The translations under genes were made by a program, and so were the position numbers. Of a stretch of DNA of 39,518 nucleotides, positions 17,171-26,031 are shown in pieces. The DNA comes from Clostridiales bacterium (GTDB lineage: Bacteria > Bacillota > Clostridia > Oscillospirales > Acutalibacteraceae). The stretch is taken from NCBI GenBank assembly GCA_019415945.1, contig DXYF01000019.1, positions 1 to 39,518 on the forward strand. The letters run 5' to 3'. Within the stretch, counting starts at the first letter, position 1. Each line of letters opens with the position of its first letter. The notes under the pieces were generated by a model. That model was not told the DNA's origin. It searched no databases and worked only from the letters and a program-made list of their open reading frames with translations.

Positions 17171-17305
17171 ATTATATTCTAACAATTTTTCAAAATATAT
17201 TTTTCTTCATTGGAATAATTATACTATTGCAACGCCAAAGTTTTATAATAAAAATTATGCATATTGTATAAATATAATTAACATTATCTATATTAAAATA
17301 AAATT

Positions 17306-18181
17306 TCATTCACATTCTTCACACAATTTTTTCTTAACACCCGCAATTTCACTCAAAAGTATAGTTATACACAATATACTTGTAAAAACGGTGAGAACGG
17401 AAACCGCCTTTGCAGGTACGCTTATCGGTACAATATCTCCGTAGCCGACGGTAGCAAACGTTATCACGGTATAGTAAAACATATCAAAGAACCCGATTTC
17501 AGTCCCTGCAAATGCATTTTCGTCATAAACAGCACAACAAAATGACATAAGAGTTAATACAAACAGAAACAAAACTATTGTCAAAAAAGCTGATTTCCAC
17601 ATATTTCTGAATGTAATTCTGCTGTCAACGCTTGTTGCCTCCTTTAGAACAAGCAGCAAAATAAACAACATCATAATATAACAGCATACCAAACACCCTT
17701 CAAGCATTACAAAACGATATAAATCAACCCCTGTGTTCCTGGTAATTACGGTATAAAAACAGAAAAATATAACTATAAAGATTACAGACGAAAACATTAC
17801 ATTAAGAGAAGGGCTGTTTACATTTATAACCTTTCTCAACAGCAATGACACAATAAATGTCACCTCAAATAACACAAAACCCAACATTGCCGATATAAAC
17901 GCCGACAAAACACAAGCAAAAAGCGGTGGAACAACTTTGCTTAACCTTACAGTCAAAACAATCCATGCGAAAGCCGCAACAAGTGCATAAAGAAACTTTA
18001 TCCGTTTGCCCCTGAACAAAATCTTGTGTCTTGTTCTTAATGAAAGCTCCGAAAATTTTTTCCCGTGTTCATCAATACTTTTAATATCACAATTATTAAG
18101 CCTTACGCTCATCATCATAGCAAGAACCACATAAATCGCAGAAATACAAAGTATGAAATTCTCAGATACAAAATCAATCAT
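17306..18181 (-). CDS. Two-pore-domain-type potassium channel protein
   Basis: A 291-residue membrane protein with about seven hydrophobic helices; the last two flank a pore loop with the K+ selectivity filter TVGYGD (244-249). There is no RCK/TrkA-N nucleotide-binding domain after the pore helix, only a short charged tail ending CEECE. Start set at 18181: GGGGTG lies just upstream and the hydrophobic region begins here; the longer frame to 18271 has a weak, AT-rich beginning. It probably allows passive K+ flow across the cytoplasmic membrane. The additional N-terminal helices are unusual for a simple KcsA-type channel, and their role is unknown. It is on the same strand as the pullulanase, 179 bp apart, and probably separate. 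Confidence 0.82.
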   Translation of the reverse strand: MIDFVSENFILCISAIYVVLAMMMSVRLNNCDIKSIDEHGKKFSELSLRTRHKILFRGKRIKFLYALVAAFAWIVLTVRLSKVVPPLFACVLSAFISAMLGFVLFEVTFIVSLLLRKVINVNSPSLNVMFSSVIFIVIFFCFYTVITRNTGVDLYRFVMLEGCLVCCYIMMLFILLLVLKEATSVDSRITFRNMWKSAFLTIVLFLFVLTLMSFCCAVYDENAFAGTEIGFFDMFYYTVITFATVGYGDIVPISVPAKAVSVLTVFTSILCITILLSEIAGVKKKLCEECE

Positions 18182-18436
18182 TGATACACCCCATCTCATT
18201 TTTAATTGCAAAATCATATTATTTAAAGAAATATAAAAGCAATTTTTCAATAATCTGTGTATTAAACACATAATTTATGGTTTTATTTATTAAAATTATA
18301 TAACATACACAAAATTTTTTCAATCATATGTTTATAAAATTATATTTTTTTGCACGATATACCCATATTTCAAGTTTTTATGAAGAAAATTTATAACTTT
18401 TACACTTTAATTGACCCAAAAATTTATTTTTACCAT

Positions 18437-18465
18437 TTGACATTTATGTCATTTGTTGGTAAAAT
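18437..18465 (+). promoter_or_regulatory. Promoter with embedded dyad, ahead of the small DUF6514-like gene
   Basis: TTGACA (18437-18442), a 17-nt spacer and TAAAAT (18460-18465). The -35 sits inside TGACAT-TT-ATGTCA (18438-18451), itself flanked by TTTTACCA (18428-18435) and TGGTAAAA (18457-18464). The rest of the divergent gap 18182-18427 is AT-rich and holds nothing I can identify. Confidence 0.65.
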
Positions 18466-18504
18466 TATGTGATAAAAAATACCAAGCAAATATAATAACG
18501 GGTG

Positions 18505-18726
18505 GTGTTAAAGTTAGAATATCTAATAAATAAAACCGATTATAAATCTGAAAAGCTTTACGGAATTGATATTTTCAGAAACAGAACGCTGATAAAATCT
18601 GTTACTTCCATTACAGATAATTACAGCGACATAACTAAACTTGCGGATATGTGCAACGAGCTTGAAATCGAACTATGCCATTTTGACGACATACTGGAAG
18701 ACTATTTTACGGATTATAATGTGTAA
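18505..18726 (+). CDS. Small conserved protein, DUF6514-like
   Basis: A 73-residue acidic protein with the pattern of the DUF6514 family of Firmicutes: a short strand with YGIDIF, a basic turn, then a helical C-terminus with CNELEIELCHFDDILEDYF. Function unknown. The start is GTG; two GTG codons follow each other (18502 and 18505) and the ribosome binding site (ACGGGTGG) is weak, so the exact start is uncertain. A near-consensus promoter lies 40 nt upstream. It has no coupled partner; the next gene starts 61 bp downstream. Confidence 0.65.
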   Translation: MLKLEYLINKTDYKSEKLYGIDIFRNRTLIKSVTSITDNYSDITKLADMCNELEIELCHFDDILEDYFTDYNV

Positions 18727-18787
18727 CAAATTTTTTAAAACAATAGACTTGCACGGTTAATTATGCTACAATAAACGCGGTGATTAT

Positions 18788-19654
18788 ATGATATGCAACC
18801 TCTGTCCGAGAAAATGTGGTGCCTGCCGCACAGAACATCACGGAAACGGCTTTTGCAATTCGGGAACACTGCCTGTTGTTGCGAGAGCAGCTCCTCATTT
18901 TGGAGAAGAACCGTGTATAAGCGGTACAAACGGCAGCGGAGCGGTGTTTTTTTCAGGCTGTACAATGAGATGCGTGTACTGTCAGAACTACGAAATTTCA
19001 ACCGGTCACAAAGGCAGGACGATAAGCGTCTCAAAGCTTGCCGATTGCTACAAAAGATTTGAGGAACAGGGTGTTCACAACATTAATCTTGTAACTGCAG
19101 ATCACTATGTGCTTGCGGTTGCAAAAAGTCTTGAGCTGTACAAGCCGTCAATACCTATTGTCTATAATTGCAGCGGATACACAAGCCCAAAAACTCTTTC
19201 CATTCTCGACGGTCTTGTTGACATTTATCTTCCTGATTTTAAGTACTCGGATGATGTGCTTGCCGTTAAATATTCATCGGCACCAAACTATGTCAACACT
19301 GCGTCAGCCGCAATTAAGGAAATGATTTTTCAAGTCGGTACTCCTAAGCTTGACAACAGCGGGATTATGCAAAAGGGCGTAATTGTAAGGCATCTTGTTT
19401 TGCCGTCTCACACAAAAAACAGTATAAATGTGCTCGATATTTTAAAACGAAGCTACGGAAACCAAATACTTGTAAGCCTTATGTGCCAGTATGTTCCGTG
19501 CGGCAGGGCTGACGAATATCCTAAAATAAACCGTACTGTTACACGCCGTGAATATGAAAAGGTAAAATCCGTGCTGTATTCTCTTGATCTTGACGGATTT
19601 ACTCAGGATTTGTCCTCTGCAAGCACTGATTTTATACCCTCGTGGGATTTTTAA
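18788..19654 (+). CDS. Radical SAM protein of the PflX family (pyruvate formate-lyase activase-like)
   Basis: A 288-residue cytoplasmic radical SAM enzyme (COG1313-like). The cluster motif is C-TMR-C-VY-C (C58, C62, C65), and an extra cysteine-rich N-terminus (C3, C6, C10, C13, C23) precedes it, typical of PflX-type proteins and likely to carry another metal site. The GxIxxxGxxxYxxPDFKYS-like segment around residues 145-160 and VRHLVLPSH (about 200) match the family. The substrate of PflX proteins is not established; activation of a glycyl-radical enzyme is inferred only from similarity. No glycyl-radical enzyme gene is adjacent. It lies 43 bp ahead of the YeiH-type gene on the same strand and could be cotranscribed. 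Confidence 0.85.
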   Translation: MICNLCPRKCGACRTEHHGNGFCNSGTLPVVARAAPHFGEEPCISGTNGSGAVFFSGCTMRCVYCQNYEISTGHKGRTISVSKLADCYKRFEEQGVHNINLVTADHYVLAVAKSLELYKPSIPIVYNCSGYTSPKTLSILDGLVDIYLPDFKYSDDVLAVKYSSAPNYVNTASAAIKEMIFQVGTPKLDNSGIMQKGVIVRHLVLPSHTKNSINVLDILKRSYGNQILVSLMCQYVPCGRADEYPKINRTVTRREYEKVKSVLYSLDLDGFTQDLSSASTDFIPSWDF

Positions 19655-19697
19655 TTGCATATCATAACACAATTATAATGTTTTACGGGGGAATTTT

Positions 19698-20738
19698 ATG
19701 AAAAAGTATCTTTTGGGAATACTGCTATGCCTTGCAATAGCAGTTCCGTCAACACTTTTAGTTACATTTATACCTGCACTCGAGGTTATCGGCTCGGCTG
19801 TAATTGCAATTATCGTGGGAATGATTTTATCTCTTGTGATAAAAAACAAAGAACCGTTTTCGTCAGGAATCGCATTTACATCTAAAAAGATTTTGCAGTA
19901 TGCCGTTATTCTGCTCGGATTCGGACTTAATCTTGCGACAATCGGAGAAGTGGGAGCTACATCTCTTCCGATAATCATTTCAACTATCGCAACATCTCTT
20001 ATTGTAGCTTTTATTATGTACAAGATACTCAGAGTGCAGTCAAAGACCGCAACGCTTATCGGCGTCGGTTCAAGCATATGCGGCGGCTCGGCTATTGCCG
20101 CCAGCGCTCCCGTAATTGACGCAGACGACGAGGAAATAGCTCAGTCCATATCGGTTATATTTCTCTTTAATGTAATTGCAGCACTTATTTTTCCGACTCT
20201 CGGAGGAATACTCGGAATGACAAACGAAGGCTTCGGACTCTTTGCGGGAACAGCCGTAAACGACACTTCTTCCGTAACTGCGGCTGCATCGACTTGGGAC
20301 ACCATGCACGGAACAGGCTCACGGGTGCTTGATTATGCAACAATAGTAAAGCTTACAAGAACGCTTGCAATTATTCCTATCACACTTGTTCTCGCCTTTG
20401 TAAGAATAAGAAAAGAAAAAACAGGTTCAAAGGCAAATATCAATATCAAAAAGATATTTCCTATGTTTATTCTCTACTTTGTGCTTGCTTCGGTCATTAC
20501 TACGATTGTAACATCTGTTTGCACAGGACAGGCACTTGAAGTTGCAAATAATATCTTTGGATTTTTGAAACAGCTCAGCAAATTCTTCATTGTAATGGCA
20601 ATGGCAGCCATAGGACTTAACACAAACATTGTAAAGCTCGTAAAGACAGGAGGAAAGCCGATTTTGCTTGGTTTTACCTGTTGGGTTGCAATTACAGGCG
20701 TAAGCATTTTGATGCAGCACCTGCTCGGAATATGGTAA
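19698..20738 (+). CDS. YeiH family putative sulfate exporter
   Basis: A 346-residue integral membrane protein of the YeiH/UPF0324 family with about ten helices. Family hallmarks are the GFGLNL segment after the third helix (about 72-77), the glycine/serine-rich GVGSSICGGSAIAA (112-125) and AGTAVNDTSSVTAAA (173-187), and MAAIGLNTN near the end (299-307). Members are annotated as putative sulfate or anion exporters; direct evidence is limited. GGGGGAA precedes the ATG. It follows the PflX-like gene by 43 bp and ends in a hairpin shared with the convergent ABC operon. Confidence 0.87.
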   Translation: MKKYLLGILLCLAIAVPSTLLVTFIPALEVIGSAVIAIIVGMILSLVIKNKEPFSSGIAFTSKKILQYAVILLGFGLNLATIGEVGATSLPIIISTIATSLIVAFIMYKILRVQSKTATLIGVGSSICGGSAIAASAPVIDADDEEIAQSISVIFLFNVIAALIFPTLGGILGMTNEGFGLFAGTAVNDTSSVTAAASTWDTMHGTGSRVLDYATIVKLTRTLAIIPITLVLAFVRIRKEKTGSKANINIKKIFPMFILYFVLASVITTIVTSVCTGQALEVANNIFGFLKQLSKFFIVMAMAAIGLNTNIVKLVKTGGKPILLGFTCWVAITGVSILMQHLLGIW

Positions 20739-20758
20739 ATAATATAACATAAAAGCTT

Positions 20759-20789
20759 AAAAGGACGGTTCAACATTGACCGTCCTTTT
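20759..20789 (+). terminator. Bidirectional terminator
   Basis: AAAAGGACGGT (20759-20769) pairs with ACCGTCCTTTT (20779-20789); GTTTTT follows on the plus strand and a T-rich run on the minus. It sits between the convergent yeiH-like and ABC permease genes. Confidence 0.85.
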
Positions 20790-20804
20790 GTTTTTATGCA
20801 ATAT

Positions 20805-21731
20805 CTATTCGTTTGTTTTTGAGCTAAACTTAAACGCTATAAAATTCAGTGCCAAAAATACCGCTGCCGCAATTATTGAATATGCAAGCATAAATTCTGT
20901 CCCGATCTCGTTGTCAAATAAATTCATTTTCAACGCAAATGTACTTTCGATACCGTCTGCAAACGCTCCGTTATCAATTCCGTTGAGCGACTCGTCAATT
21001 CTGTCTATTGCAGGGGTCATAAGCACATTTCGCATCATACCTGCAATGTGTGAACCGGGTACAAGGTTTACTGCTGTCTGAATACTCTCATCAAACTGCG
21101 ATACCGGAATGTACGCACCGATTACAAAACCTATTGCAACAGAAACCATTACGCCGAACGAATTAAGCGTTGAAGACTTTTTAAACGGTGACACAAAAAA
21201 CATAAGGATTAAAGTTGATGAAACGGAACCGAGTGCTGTTAATCCGTATATTAAAAGCACATCTGTCACCGAATAAATCAGCCCTCCGCTAAGCGACACA
21301 AACACAAGACCCGCCGTAAGCAAAATTTCACTGAGCAATACTGTATTTATTAATGCTCCGCTGAAGTATGACAAAACAACCGTACCGCTTTTTACAGGAG
21401 AAGCACCGTAATCAAAATTAATTTTGTTCTGTCTGTCCGACACCATGACAGACAGCGAGTTGAGGGCTACGGTGACTACCGATGTACCGATAACTCCCGC
21501 TACCAGCCAAGAATTTATAAGTCCCTCTATATCCCTTGCCTCTACCAAACTTTCAAGCTCACCGAGGGACGCTTTTATCATATCAACATAATTGCTTTTT
21601 AAAAACAGCAGATAAAGTCCAAGCACTATTATTTGGGTGAGCATGGAAATTACTATTGCCATCCTGTCCTTAAGATACACCTTGATATTACGCAATGTCA
21701 TCCCCTTGTATGCATAAAATGTTTTTTTCAT
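20805..21731 (-). CDS. ABC-2 type transporter permease
   Basis: A 308-residue membrane protein with six helices in the ABC-2 arrangement: one N-terminal helix (about 25-45), a long loop, then five helices ending at about 300. The segment LVPGSHIAGMMRNVLM (about 221-236) matches the region before the last loop in ABC-2 drug/antibiotic exporters. It starts 2 bp after the stop of the ATPase gene and is the last gene of a LytTR-DUF3021-ATPase-permease operon. The exporter substrate is unknown; such LytTR/DUF3021-linked pairs are often annotated as multidrug or bacteriocin-resistance exporters, which is only an analogy here. Confidence 0.85.
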   Translation of the reverse strand: MKKTFYAYKGMTLRNIKVYLKDRMAIVISMLTQIIVLGLYLLFLKSNYVDMIKASLGELESLVEARDIEGLINSWLVAGVIGTSVVTVALNSLSVMVSDRQNKINFDYGASPVKSGTVVLSYFSGALINTVLLSEILLTAGLVFVSLSGGLIYSVTDVLLIYGLTALGSVSSTLILMFFVSPFKKSSTLNSFGVMVSVAIGFVIGAYIPVSQFDESIQTAVNLVPGSHIAGMMRNVLMTPAIDRIDESLNGIDNGAFADGIESTFALKMNLFDNEIGTEFMLAYSIIAAAVFLALNFIAFKFSSKTNE

Positions 21732-21733
21732 TG

Positions 21734-22645
21734 CTATTCACCGAGCCTTTTTCCTGTAATTTTTAGGAACACATCGTCCATATTGCCTTTAATAACCTCA
21801 TAATCACTGATTTGCGGATAAGATGTTACAAGCCTTGTCGCATCTGAACTGTTTGAAATTTTGATTTTATAGGCGTCTCCTGCATACTCAAAACTAAGTC
21901 CCTCATTATTTAACAGCGTTTCTGCAAATTCCGATTTACCGGTGTACCACACAAAGCTGTTGCTTGCGTATTTCTTTTTGAGGTTATTGGGAGTGTCGCA
22001 CGCGGAGATTTTGCCCGAATCAATAATAACCACATTGTCGCAGTCGGAGGTTTCCTCCATATAATGAGTAGTCAAAAACACGGTAAGACCTGTTTCTTTC
22101 CGCAATTTGTTAATAATGCTCCACACCTGCATACGGGTATGAGGATCAAGACCTGTTGTCGGCTCATCCAAAAATAAAATTTTAGGGCGGTTAATCAACG
22201 CTCTTACAATATCCACCCTTCTGCGTTGTCCTCCGCTTAAATTTATATACCGTCTGTCAAGCATACCGTCAAGCTCAAAAATTTCTGCGAGTGTTTTTAT
22301 TCTGCTTTTTGCTTCCGTTTTTGAAAAGCCGTAATACGACGCACGGGAAATAAGATTTTCCTTTACTGTAAGCTGTTTATCAAGCACTGAATTCTGAAAA
22401 ACTATTCCTATCAACTCTTTTATCCGTGCTTTTTGTTTGTCGAGGTCGTAGCCCCCGATTTTTACACAACCGGATGTCTTTTCAAGAACAGTACAGAGAA
22501 TATTTATTGTAGTTGACTTTCCGGCACCGTTTACTCCCAAAAACGAAAAAAACGAACCCTCCTCAACGCTAAACGAAATACCTCTCACCGCACAAACATC
22601 TTTGTATTTTTTCACAAGGCTTTGCACCTCAATTATATTTTTCAT
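21734..22645 (-). CDS. ABC transporter ATP-binding protein
   Basis: The 303-residue ATPase of the exporter. Walker A GVNGAGKST (37-45), Q-loop FQN (about 83), signature LSGGQ (136-140), Walker B KILFLDEP (155-162) and H-loop TTHYMEE are intact. A C-terminal extension of about 90 residues is the DUF4162-like domain common in drug-export ATPases. Start placed at the second ATG (22645), 7 nt from AGGAGG; the ATG at 22651 is only 1 nt from it. It works as a dimer with the downstream permease. Confidence 0.93.
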   Translation of the reverse strand: MKNIIEVQSLVKKYKDVCAVRGISFSVEEGSFFSFLGVNGAGKSTTINILCTVLEKTSGCVKIGGYDLDKQKARIKELIGIVFQNSVLDKQLTVKENLISRASYYGFSKTEAKSRIKTLAEIFELDGMLDRRYINLSGGQRRRVDIVRALINRPKILFLDEPTTGLDPHTRMQVWSIINKLRKETGLTVFLTTHYMEETSDCDNVVIIDSGKISACDTPNNLKKKYASNSFVWYTGKSEFAETLLNNEGLSFEYAGDAYKIKISNSSDATRLVTSYPQISDYEVIKGNMDDVFLKITGKRLGE

Positions 22646-22681
22646 TTTCATACCTCCTCATTTGGAAATCAAACAGATAAC

Positions 22682-23110
22682 TCAGTCTTCTTTCTCGTTT
22701 TCGTTAAATTTTGTCAATGCTTTATTGATATTCTCCGCCGTACTGTTATCTAAAAGCATGCTTATTACCCATACAAAAACATACACCAGCAGTATTACTC
22801 CGAATATTATTAAAGCGTCTGCTGCGTTATCATACCATTTAAGCAATGCACCCTCCGCCATAATAATTGCTTCTATCAAAGCGAAATGAATAACACATCT
22901 GATATGGAACTGCCTTTTTGTCGGTTCATTTTTAAAATAATACAAAAACGAAGGCAACGCACCTACCGCTCCCGTAAGCATTATTTGCCACGGCCATTGC
23001 GGCGGTATTGATTTAATATCTCCGAAAAGATTAATAAAACTTGTTATAAACAATATACCGACTGTTATAATAAAAAAATGTCTGACCACGAGTTTTATCA
23101 TATCTTTCAT
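22682..23110 (-). CDS. DUF3021 membrane protein
   Basis: A 142-residue protein with four transmembrane helices (about 7-25, 40-58, 70-90, 97-117) and a charged C-terminal tail, matching DUF3021. Such proteins are regularly encoded next to a LytTR regulator, and are thought to hold the regulator inactive at the membrane or to sense a membrane signal; the mechanism is not established here. It starts 9 bp after the LytTR gene with GAGGTG as binding site and precedes the ABC pair by 36 bp. Confidence 0.85.
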   Translation of the reverse strand: MKDMIKLVVRHFFIITVGILFITSFINLFGDIKSIPPQWPWQIMLTGAVGALPSFLYYFKNEPTKRQFHIRCVIHFALIEAIIMAEGALLKWYDNAADALIIFGVILLVYVFVWVISMLLDNSTAENINKALTKFNENEKED

Positions 23111-23119
23111 TTTTACACC

Positions 23120-23563
23120 TCACATTCCTATACGCTTTTTTAAAACAGGTACATACTGCCGAGAAATTATTACACTCTCGCCGTTGACCAGCTTTGCTTC
23201 AAATCTGCCGTTGACCGAAGCCGACACCGAACGAATTTTTGAAATATTTAGTATCATTGACTTTGAGCATCTAAAAAGATTTGTGTTTACAAACTGCTGT
23301 TCAAGTTCGTAAAGCTTGAGCCTGCTTTCATACACACCCTTTTTAAGACAAATAAAAGTTTTGTTATCTACCGACTCAATATAAAAAATATCCTTTGCCT
23401 CGATTCTATACATCTCATTATCGTAACTTCCGAGTACCGTTGTGTCGCTTCTTTTGAGGCGTTCAACTATTTTTAAAACATCATCGTTTATTTCTCGGCA
23501 TTTAATTATTATCTCTTCATCTTCCGACTCATCGATTTGGGTAATTGTTACCTTAAACATCAT
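23120..23563 (-). CDS. LytTR-family DNA-binding regulator
   Basis: A 147-residue protein whose C-terminal 100 residues form a LytTR domain: IEAKDIFYIESVDNKTFIC, then the strand-rich ELEQQFVNTNLFRCSKSMILNISKIRSVS and a GRFEAKLVNGESVIISRQYV end. There is no receiver domain; the N-terminal 45 residues are a short helical/strand segment. This is the LytTR-only type paired with DUF3021. It is the first gene of the operon and probably autoregulates it. GGAGG precedes the ATG by 5 nt. Confidence 0.92.
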   Translation of the reverse strand: MMFKVTITQIDESEDEEIIIKCREINDDVLKIVERLKRSDTTVLGSYDNEMYRIEAKDIFYIESVDNKTFICLKKGVYESRLKLYELEQQFVNTNLFRCSKSMILNISKIRSVSASVNGRFEAKLVNGESVIISRQYVPVLKKRIGM

Positions 23564-23595
23564 CTGCCCTCCAAAGCTTAAATATCGACAATGTC

Positions 23596-23635
23596 ATTAT
23601 ATCATATACAACCGCTGTTTCAATAAAAAAGCGGT
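23596..23635 (-). promoter_or_regulatory. Promoter and inverted repeat ahead of the LytTR operon
   Basis: Minus-strand TTGAAA (23618-23623) and a perfect TATAAT (23596-23601) are 16 nt apart, 33 nt ahead of the start. ACCGCT (23611-23616) and AGCGGT (23630-23635) form an inverted repeat bracketing the -35, a plausible autoregulatory site. Confidence 0.65.
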
Positions 23636-23672
23636 AAGTTGCACTAACTGACAGGCAAGCTGCTTTTTACGC

Positions 23673-23774
23673 AAAAAAGTCGAGTGCCTCGACACGGGGG
23701 TCGGGCAGACAGGTTAATATTATCAAACCTTTTTTGCCCGACCGTTTTCGAGCAGTTTCCTATAAAGCAAAAAA
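23673..23774 (-). repeat. Interspersed structured repeat, copy 1
   Basis: First of three ~100-bp repeats in the window. On the minus strand it begins at the T-tract of the argS terminator, has GGTCGGGCA pairing perfectly with TGCCCGACC around an inner hairpin (GGTT/AACC), and ends in GTCGAG-GCA-CTCGAC followed by six Ts, a terminator of its own. It carries no ORF with a ribosome binding site. See the findings on pairing-preserving differences between copies. Confidence 0.88.
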
Positions 23775-23805
23775 CCTGCGTAATCCACTGATTTACGCAG
23801 GTTTT
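23771..23805 (-). terminator. argS terminator
   Basis: A perfect 13-bp stem, AAAACCTGCGTAA (23771-23783) with TTACGCAGGTTTT (23793-23805), 22 bp after the argS stop, followed on the minus strand by the T-run where repeat copy 1 starts. Confidence 0.88.
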
Positions 23806-23826
23806 ATCTTCTTTATTTAGCTTTCA

Positions 23827-25563
23827 TTACATACTTTCGGGACAGCTTATGTTAAACATGGTAAGAACATTTTTAATCACGGCCCTTACGCAGTCGCAAA
23901 GAGCCATTCTTGCCTGCATAAGTCCCTCGCTCTCACCCTTTACACGGCAGGCGTTATAGAACTTGTGGAAAAGGGTTGCAAGTCCCGTAACATAACGGGT
24001 AATCTTTGTGGGGTCATAGTCCTTTGCGGCACTTATTATCTCGCTTGTGTATGACGCAAGATGATTTATAAGCTCACGCTCCTCTGCCGCTGTCAAAAGT
24101 GCAAGCTCCTCATCACTGCACTTGCGGGGTGTAATGCCGTCCTTTGCAAGCGATTTAAAAATACTGCAAATTCTTGCGTGTGCATACTGAACATAGTAAA
24201 CAGGATTCTGGTTATCCTGACTTACTGCAAGGTCGAGGTCAAAATCCATCTGCGTATTTGCCTCTCTGGTATTAAACAAAAATCTTGCACTGTCAACAGG
24301 CACTTCATCAAGCAAATCGCCGAGCTGTATCGCCTTGCCCGTACGCTTGCTCATTCTTACAAGCTCGCCGCCCTTTACAAGCTTTACAAGCTGCATAAGC
24401 ACAACATCAAGCTTATCTCCGTTATAGTCGATTGCGTCCATCGCACCCTTCATTCTCATGACATGACCGTGGTGGTCGGCACCCCAAACATCAATAAGAG
24501 TTGTAAATCCTCTGTCAAATTTATTTTTATGATATGCAATATCCGCCGTAAAGTAGGTAGGATTGCCGTTTTGACGGATAAGTACATCGTCCTTTAGCTC
24601 AAGGTTATCTATGTATTTTTGACTCTTGCCCTCTTTGAGCAGCTTCTCGGTGAGAACCTGCTTGTTTTTGTACCAAACAGCTCCCTCTTTCTCATATGTA
24701 AGGCCTTTTTGTGTGAGCAAATCAACTACCGCCTTGACAGCACCGCTCTTGTGAAGCTCGCTTTCAAAGAACCACTTGTCATAAAAGATTTTGTACTTTG
24801 CCATATCGTCCTGCATCTTTTTAATGTTTTTCGGCAGTGCATAGCCTACAAGTGCGTTCTTACGCTCCTCGCTTGAAACATTCACAAGGCTGTCGCCGTA
24901 TTTGTCGGCATATTCCTTTGCAAGCTCAGTTATATCGGCACCCTGATAGCCGTCCTCGGGAAATTCAATCTCATCTCCCTTAAAAATCTGTAGATAACGA
25001 GCCTCAAGCGAACAGCCGAATTTTTCAATCTGATTTCCTGCGTCGTTTACATAAAATTCACGCCAAACTCTGTAGCCTGCCTTGTCAAGCACTGCGGCAA
25101 GACAGTCGCCGAGTGCTCCTCCCCTTGCGTTGCCCATGTGCATAGGTCCTGTGGGATTTGCCGACACAAACTCCACCATCACCTTTTCGTCGCCGCCGAA
25201 TTCGCTCCTGCCGTAATTTTCGGGGTCATTCTGAATTTCACGGATAACATTTGAATAAAACTGAGCTCCGAGGAAAAAGTTTATAAATCCCGGTCCCGCC
25301 GTTTCAAAACGCTCGCACATTGTTCCCTCAAGATCAAGATTTGCGGTAATAGCCTGTGCAATTTTAAACGGCGGCATTTTAAACGCCTTGGCACCTGACA
25401 TCGCCGCATTTGTGGCAAAGTCGCCGTGGCTTCTGTCCGCAGGGGTTTCTATTATAAATGCAGGAATCTCCGCTTTGGGAAGCTCCCCCTTTTCAATCGC
25501 CTTGTTAATCGCGTTTGTTATCGCCTTTTTAAGCATATCGACCGCTTTTGCATAAGTATCCAT
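23827..25563 (-). CDS. argS: Arginyl-tRNA synthetase
   Basis: A 578-residue class I synthetase that charges tRNA-Arg. The N-terminal Add1 domain (about 1-110) is followed by the HIGH-type motif HMGN in NPTGPMHMGNARGG (136-149) and the degenerate KMSKS region as VRMSKRTGK, as is usual in many bacterial ArgRS; the C-terminal DALR anticodon domain begins with YYVQYAHARICSI. The start codon overlaps the stop of the DUF1934 gene by one base (TAATG), so it is translationally coupled. No T-box leader is present. It is the last gene of murI-DUF1934-argS. Confidence 0.96.
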   Translation of the reverse strand: MDTYAKAVDMLKKAITNAINKAIEKGELPKAEIPAFIIETPADRSHGDFATNAAMSGAKAFKMPPFKIAQAITANLDLEGTMCERFETAGPGFINFFLGAQFYSNVIREIQNDPENYGRSEFGGDEKVMVEFVSANPTGPMHMGNARGGALGDCLAAVLDKAGYRVWREFYVNDAGNQIEKFGCSLEARYLQIFKGDEIEFPEDGYQGADITELAKEYADKYGDSLVNVSSEERKNALVGYALPKNIKKMQDDMAKYKIFYDKWFFESELHKSGAVKAVVDLLTQKGLTYEKEGAVWYKNKQVLTEKLLKEGKSQKYIDNLELKDDVLIRQNGNPTYFTADIAYHKNKFDRGFTTLIDVWGADHHGHVMRMKGAMDAIDYNGDKLDVVLMQLVKLVKGGELVRMSKRTGKAIQLGDLLDEVPVDSARFLFNTREANTQMDFDLDLAVSQDNQNPVYYVQYAHARICSIFKSLAKDGITPRKCSDEELALLTAAEERELINHLASYTSEIISAAKDYDPTKITRYVTGLATLFHKFYNACRVKGESEGLMQARMALCDCVRAVIKNVLTMFNISCPESM

Positions 25564-26024
25564 TAATCTTCCTCATTCCTGTTATTATTTTCTTCTATCT
25601 TTATTTCAAATTTGTTCTCGCTTACAAGATCGGCGTTAAAGTCAAGCGTGTAGCTCACTTCAAGCGTTCCGCCCTTTTCGTCCAGGCAGTTTTTCAAAGT
25701 TTTTGTAAAAACACCTATCATCAAATCTCCCGCAGCAGTATGATACAAACACTGATGACGCCTGCCTTTTTCAAGTATAAGGCGTGACTGCATAGGTCCC
25801 TTTCGAGAAATTGTGACCGTGTTTTTCTCAACCTTTATCAGATTATCATAAAAGCTTTCGGGAGCGTCTTCGTCATATTCCTTGTAACCTATGTAGCAGT
25901 GATCTCTTTTCATCAGATAGTTACCCGTGGTGATAACCTCAATTTTGTCAGTTTCACCGTCAACAATCTGTTCTCCGATTATAGAAATCAGATATTTTCC
26001 CTTTTCCGCCATATCTTTACCCAT
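25563..26024 (-). CDS. DUF1934 family protein (YwiB-like)
   Basis: A 153-residue cytoplasmic protein with a mostly beta-strand sequence (calycin-like barrel in the DUF1934 family): YLISIIGEQIVDGETDKIEVITTGNY, KNTVTISRKGPMQSRLILEKG, LEVSYTLDFN. Members commonly sit directly upstream of argS, as here; the biochemical role is unknown. Starts 7 bp after the murI stop. A second ATG at codon 5 is an alternative start. The tail is Asn/Glu-rich. Confidence 0.85.
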   Translation of the reverse strand: MGKDMAEKGKYLISIIGEQIVDGETDKIEVITTGNYLMKRDHCYIGYKEYDEDAPESFYDNLIKVEKNTVTISRKGPMQSRLILEKGRRHQCLYHTAAGDLMIGVFTKTLKNCLDEKGGTLEVSYTLDFNADLVSENKFEIKIEENNNRNEED

Positions 26025-26031
26025 AACCTAA

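Noticed and set aside
23673..23774. Open frame through repeat copy 1 on the minus strand
   Set aside because: The frame has no ribosome binding site and crosses a terminator stem; copies 2 and 3 differ by insertions and deletions that shift it, whereas RNA pairing is kept.
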